From: Bryobacterales bacterium
GTDB lineage: Bacteria; Acidobacteriota; Terriglobia; Bryobacterales; Bryobacteraceae
Assembly (NCBI GenBank): GCA_020853155.1
Contig: JADYZL010000610.1
Span: forward strand, 1 to 7,963
Direction of reading: 5' to 3'
Length of the DNA: 7,963 bases
The position numbers and the translations under genes were made by a program. Position 1 is the first letter of the stretch. Each line of letters opens with the position of its first letter. This document shows positions 7,077 to 7,963 of this stretch, in pieces. Below the pieces are notes generated by a model. The model was not told the DNA's origin. It was given only the letters and a program-made list of their open reading frames with translations, and did not search any database.

Positions 7077-7307
7077 CCAAAACAAATCGTCATCGCGCAT
7101 CTCACTCATGCCATGCCACTTATCCGCACCAGAAGCCGGCTGTCCAGCATAGATGGTTCGTCTTGGTGAACCCAAAGCGGATAATCAAACGTGCGGGAGA
7201 ACTTCGTCCTCCGCTGGACTCTGGCAATCCACCGGCGAAACAACCTCCCGCCCGCGTTCCTTGGCATTTGAATTGATCGAATTCACTGGCGACGGCAGCG
7301 CCGGGGA

Positions 7308-7347
7308 TTGTCCGGTTTGTCCGGATAAATCCGGACAAACCGGACAA
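7308..7347. repeat. Perfect 40-bp palindrome of nested TTGTCCGG units
   Basis: Two 19-nt arms (7308-7326 and 7329-7347) are perfectly complementary around an AA centre. Each arm is itself two tandem copies of TTGTCCGG spaced 9 nt apart, so the site holds four half-sites, two in each orientation. No T-run follows. It could be a multi-site operator, a REP-like element or a hairpin in an RNA. Confidence 0.9.
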
Positions 7348-7507
7348 CACATCCTGGAACCGTGACACTGTAACCTACGTGATTTCAGTGCGTTGCGGCG
7401 AACGGGCCACTTCTCTCCGGGAGGTTCTTTTTTGTCTGCGTACCGTTACGCGATACCGCATAATCGAAGCACATGGCGGCCTCGTTTCGCAAACGGCGGC
7501 CAGCCGC

Positions 7508-7535
7508 CTTGACGCGATCCGCATCCGGCGTCAAG
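7508..7535. repeat. 8-bp inverted repeat with 12-nt loop
   Basis: CTTGACGC at 7508-7515 pairs with GCGTCAAG at 7528-7535. Beyond one mismatch the stem continues for about four more pairs, one of them G-T. It lies about 110 nt upstream of the rpsO promoter-like sequence. Role unknown. Confidence 0.5.
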
Positions 7536-7644
7536 CTGGCGGAGACCCGGAGAACGCTCCCGTTTGGGATCATCGCGGAATCGATCGGACGGAGCATGGA
7601 CGCCTGGATGCTGGGCTTCTTCCGGTCAGATTGCCGTTGCTTGT

Positions 7645-7653
7645 GCTATCCTT
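7645..7653 (+). promoter_or_regulatory. Extended -10 promoter element for rpsO
   Basis: TGCTATCCT at 7645-7653 reads as an extended -10 (TGn followed by TATCCT). The expected -35 position (7625-7631) has no good match, consistent with an extended -10 promoter. A start near 7660 would give a leader of about 45 nt before rpsO. Confidence 0.45.
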
Positions 7654-7683
7654 AGCGAAGTACAAGGACAAATACGCACAGAC

Positions 7684-7691
7684 AAAAGGAG
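7684..7691 (+). promoter_or_regulatory. Ribosome binding site of rpsO
   Basis: AAAAGGAG ends 13 nt before the ATG at 7705, a rather long spacing. No other in-frame start nearby fits the family N-terminus. The long spacing may reflect leader structure, since S15 represses its own translation through its leader in several bacteria. Confidence 0.65.
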
Positions 7692-7704
7692 TAGTGACCA
7701 CCGG

Positions 7705-7963
7705 ATGGCACTCGCAACGGAAGCTAAGCAAGAGATTATCTCCAACTACCGGCAGCACGGCACGGACACGGGCTCTCCCGAAGTTCAGGTAGCCATTCTG
7801 AGCCGCCGGATTTTGGAACTTACGGAACATTTCAAATCTCATAAGAAAGACCACCATTCGAGGAGAGGCCTCCTCACCCTGGTGGCCCAGCGTCGCCGTC
7901 TTCTGGTCTACCTGAAGAAGACGAGTCCCTTCCGATACGCCGAACTGATCCAGCGTCTTGGCA
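7705..7963 (+). CDS. rpsO: 30S ribosomal protein S15 (3' end cut by window)
   Basis: S15 is a primary 16S rRNA-binding protein of the small subunit; it contacts the three-way junction of the central domain and organises the platform. The translation begins MALATEAKQEIISNYRQHG and contains the family signatures TDTGSPEVQVAILSRRI (residues about 20-36), LTEHFKSHKKDHHSRRGLL (39-57) and RRRLLVYLKK (65-74). These cover the conserved His/Asp/Ser contacts (HHSRRGL) with rRNA. It has 86 codons in the window; the family is usually 87-90 residues, so only a few are missing. It runs divergently from the secreted operon and has its own promoter-like element. pnp often lies downstream in bacteria, but that would be outside this window. 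Confidence 0.98.
   Translation, partial: MALATEAKQEIISNYRQHGTDTGSPEVQVAILSRRILELTEHFKSHKKDHHSRRGLLTLVAQRRRLLVYLKKTSPFRYAELIQRLG

Larger units (their letters stand above)
6344..7644. other. Divergent intergenic region without a convincing gene
   Basis: About 1.3 kb between the minus-strand operon and rpsO. Frames open here (for example 7080 to 6511 minus and 6729 to 7169 plus) give Arg/Pro/Gly-rich translations without domains, start signals or partners, and they overlap each other. What can be seen is a C-rich plus strand at 6520-6690, several inverted repeats, and short repeated tags (6928-6944 with 7477-7493; 7037-7049 with 7352-7364). No tRNA or rRNA signature was recognised. Confidence 0.7.

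Noticed and set aside
6511..7080. Minus-strand open frame of 189 codons
   Set aside because: Gly/Arg/Ala-rich translation with no domain and no ribosome binding site, in C-rich DNA where stop codons are rare on this strand. It is probably noncoding repeat-like DNA.
6729..7169. Plus-strand open frame of 146 codons
   Set aside because: Pro/Arg/His-rich, overlaps the opposite open frame, and spans several hairpins. No family resemblance.
7120..7368. Minus-strand open frame of 82 codons across the 40-bp palindrome
   Set aside because: Its LSGLSGF string comes from translating the TTGTCCGG palindrome. No start signal and no partner gene.
7379..7792. Plus-strand open frame of 137 codons running into rpsO
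   Set aside because: It ends inside the rpsO coding region in another frame and crosses its promoter and ribosome binding site. No recognisable domain.

Overview
The window looks like a piece of a GC-rich soil bacterial chromosome, most likely Acidobacteriota (Bryobacterales/Solibacter-like). The basis is the style of the Ig-like repeats in the large secreted protein, the S15 sequence and an extended TGnTATCCT-type -10 box. This is an inference from sequence style; no database search was possible.

Layout. Positions 1-6260 hold three minus-strand genes in a tightly coupled operon, read from right to left. The first is a secreted alpha/beta-hydrolase (lipase/esterase-like, 6260 to 4377), with an oxyanion HG motif, a THSMG nucleophile elbow and a late His. 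The second is an unrecognised exported protein of 270 residues (4372 to 3560), which starts 4 nt after the hydrolase stop. The third is a very large exported protein (3578 to beyond position 1). Its start overlaps the end of the second gene by 19 nt, and it stays open for at least 1192 codons. It carries N-terminal beta-sandwich regions resembling those that usually follow VWA domains, a NEW3-like domain, two divergent Ig-like domains, then tandem BIg-type repeats of 84-86 residues cut off by the window edge. I checked every codon of this frame from 3578 to 3 and found no stop. All three products appear to have signal peptides, so the operon probably encodes an envelope or extracellular module: enzyme, small partner and large adhesive or scaffold protein. 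This joint role is inferred from co-transcription and co-export only.

The 5' end of the hydrolase is odd. The coding frame continues upstream of the only available start (TTG, 6260) through a convincing basic signal-peptide n-region, and then through a (CT)9 dinucleotide tract (on the coding strand). None of the four ATGs nearby is in frame. A one-unit change in the tract would put an upstream ATG in frame (8 units for the ATG at 6343, 10 units for the ATG at 6330). The options are a phase-variable switch, a frameshift mutation or a sequencing error.

Positions about 6344-7644 form a gene-poor divergent intergenic region of roughly 1.3 kb. It contains a C-rich plus strand with a G-quadruplex pattern on the minus strand, a cluster of small hairpins, short dispersed sequence tags, and a perfect 40-bp palindrome built from nested TTGTCCGG units.

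At the right end, rpsO (ribosomal protein S15) starts at 7705 on the plus strand with its own promoter-like sequence and ribosome binding site. It is cut by the window end after 86 codons.
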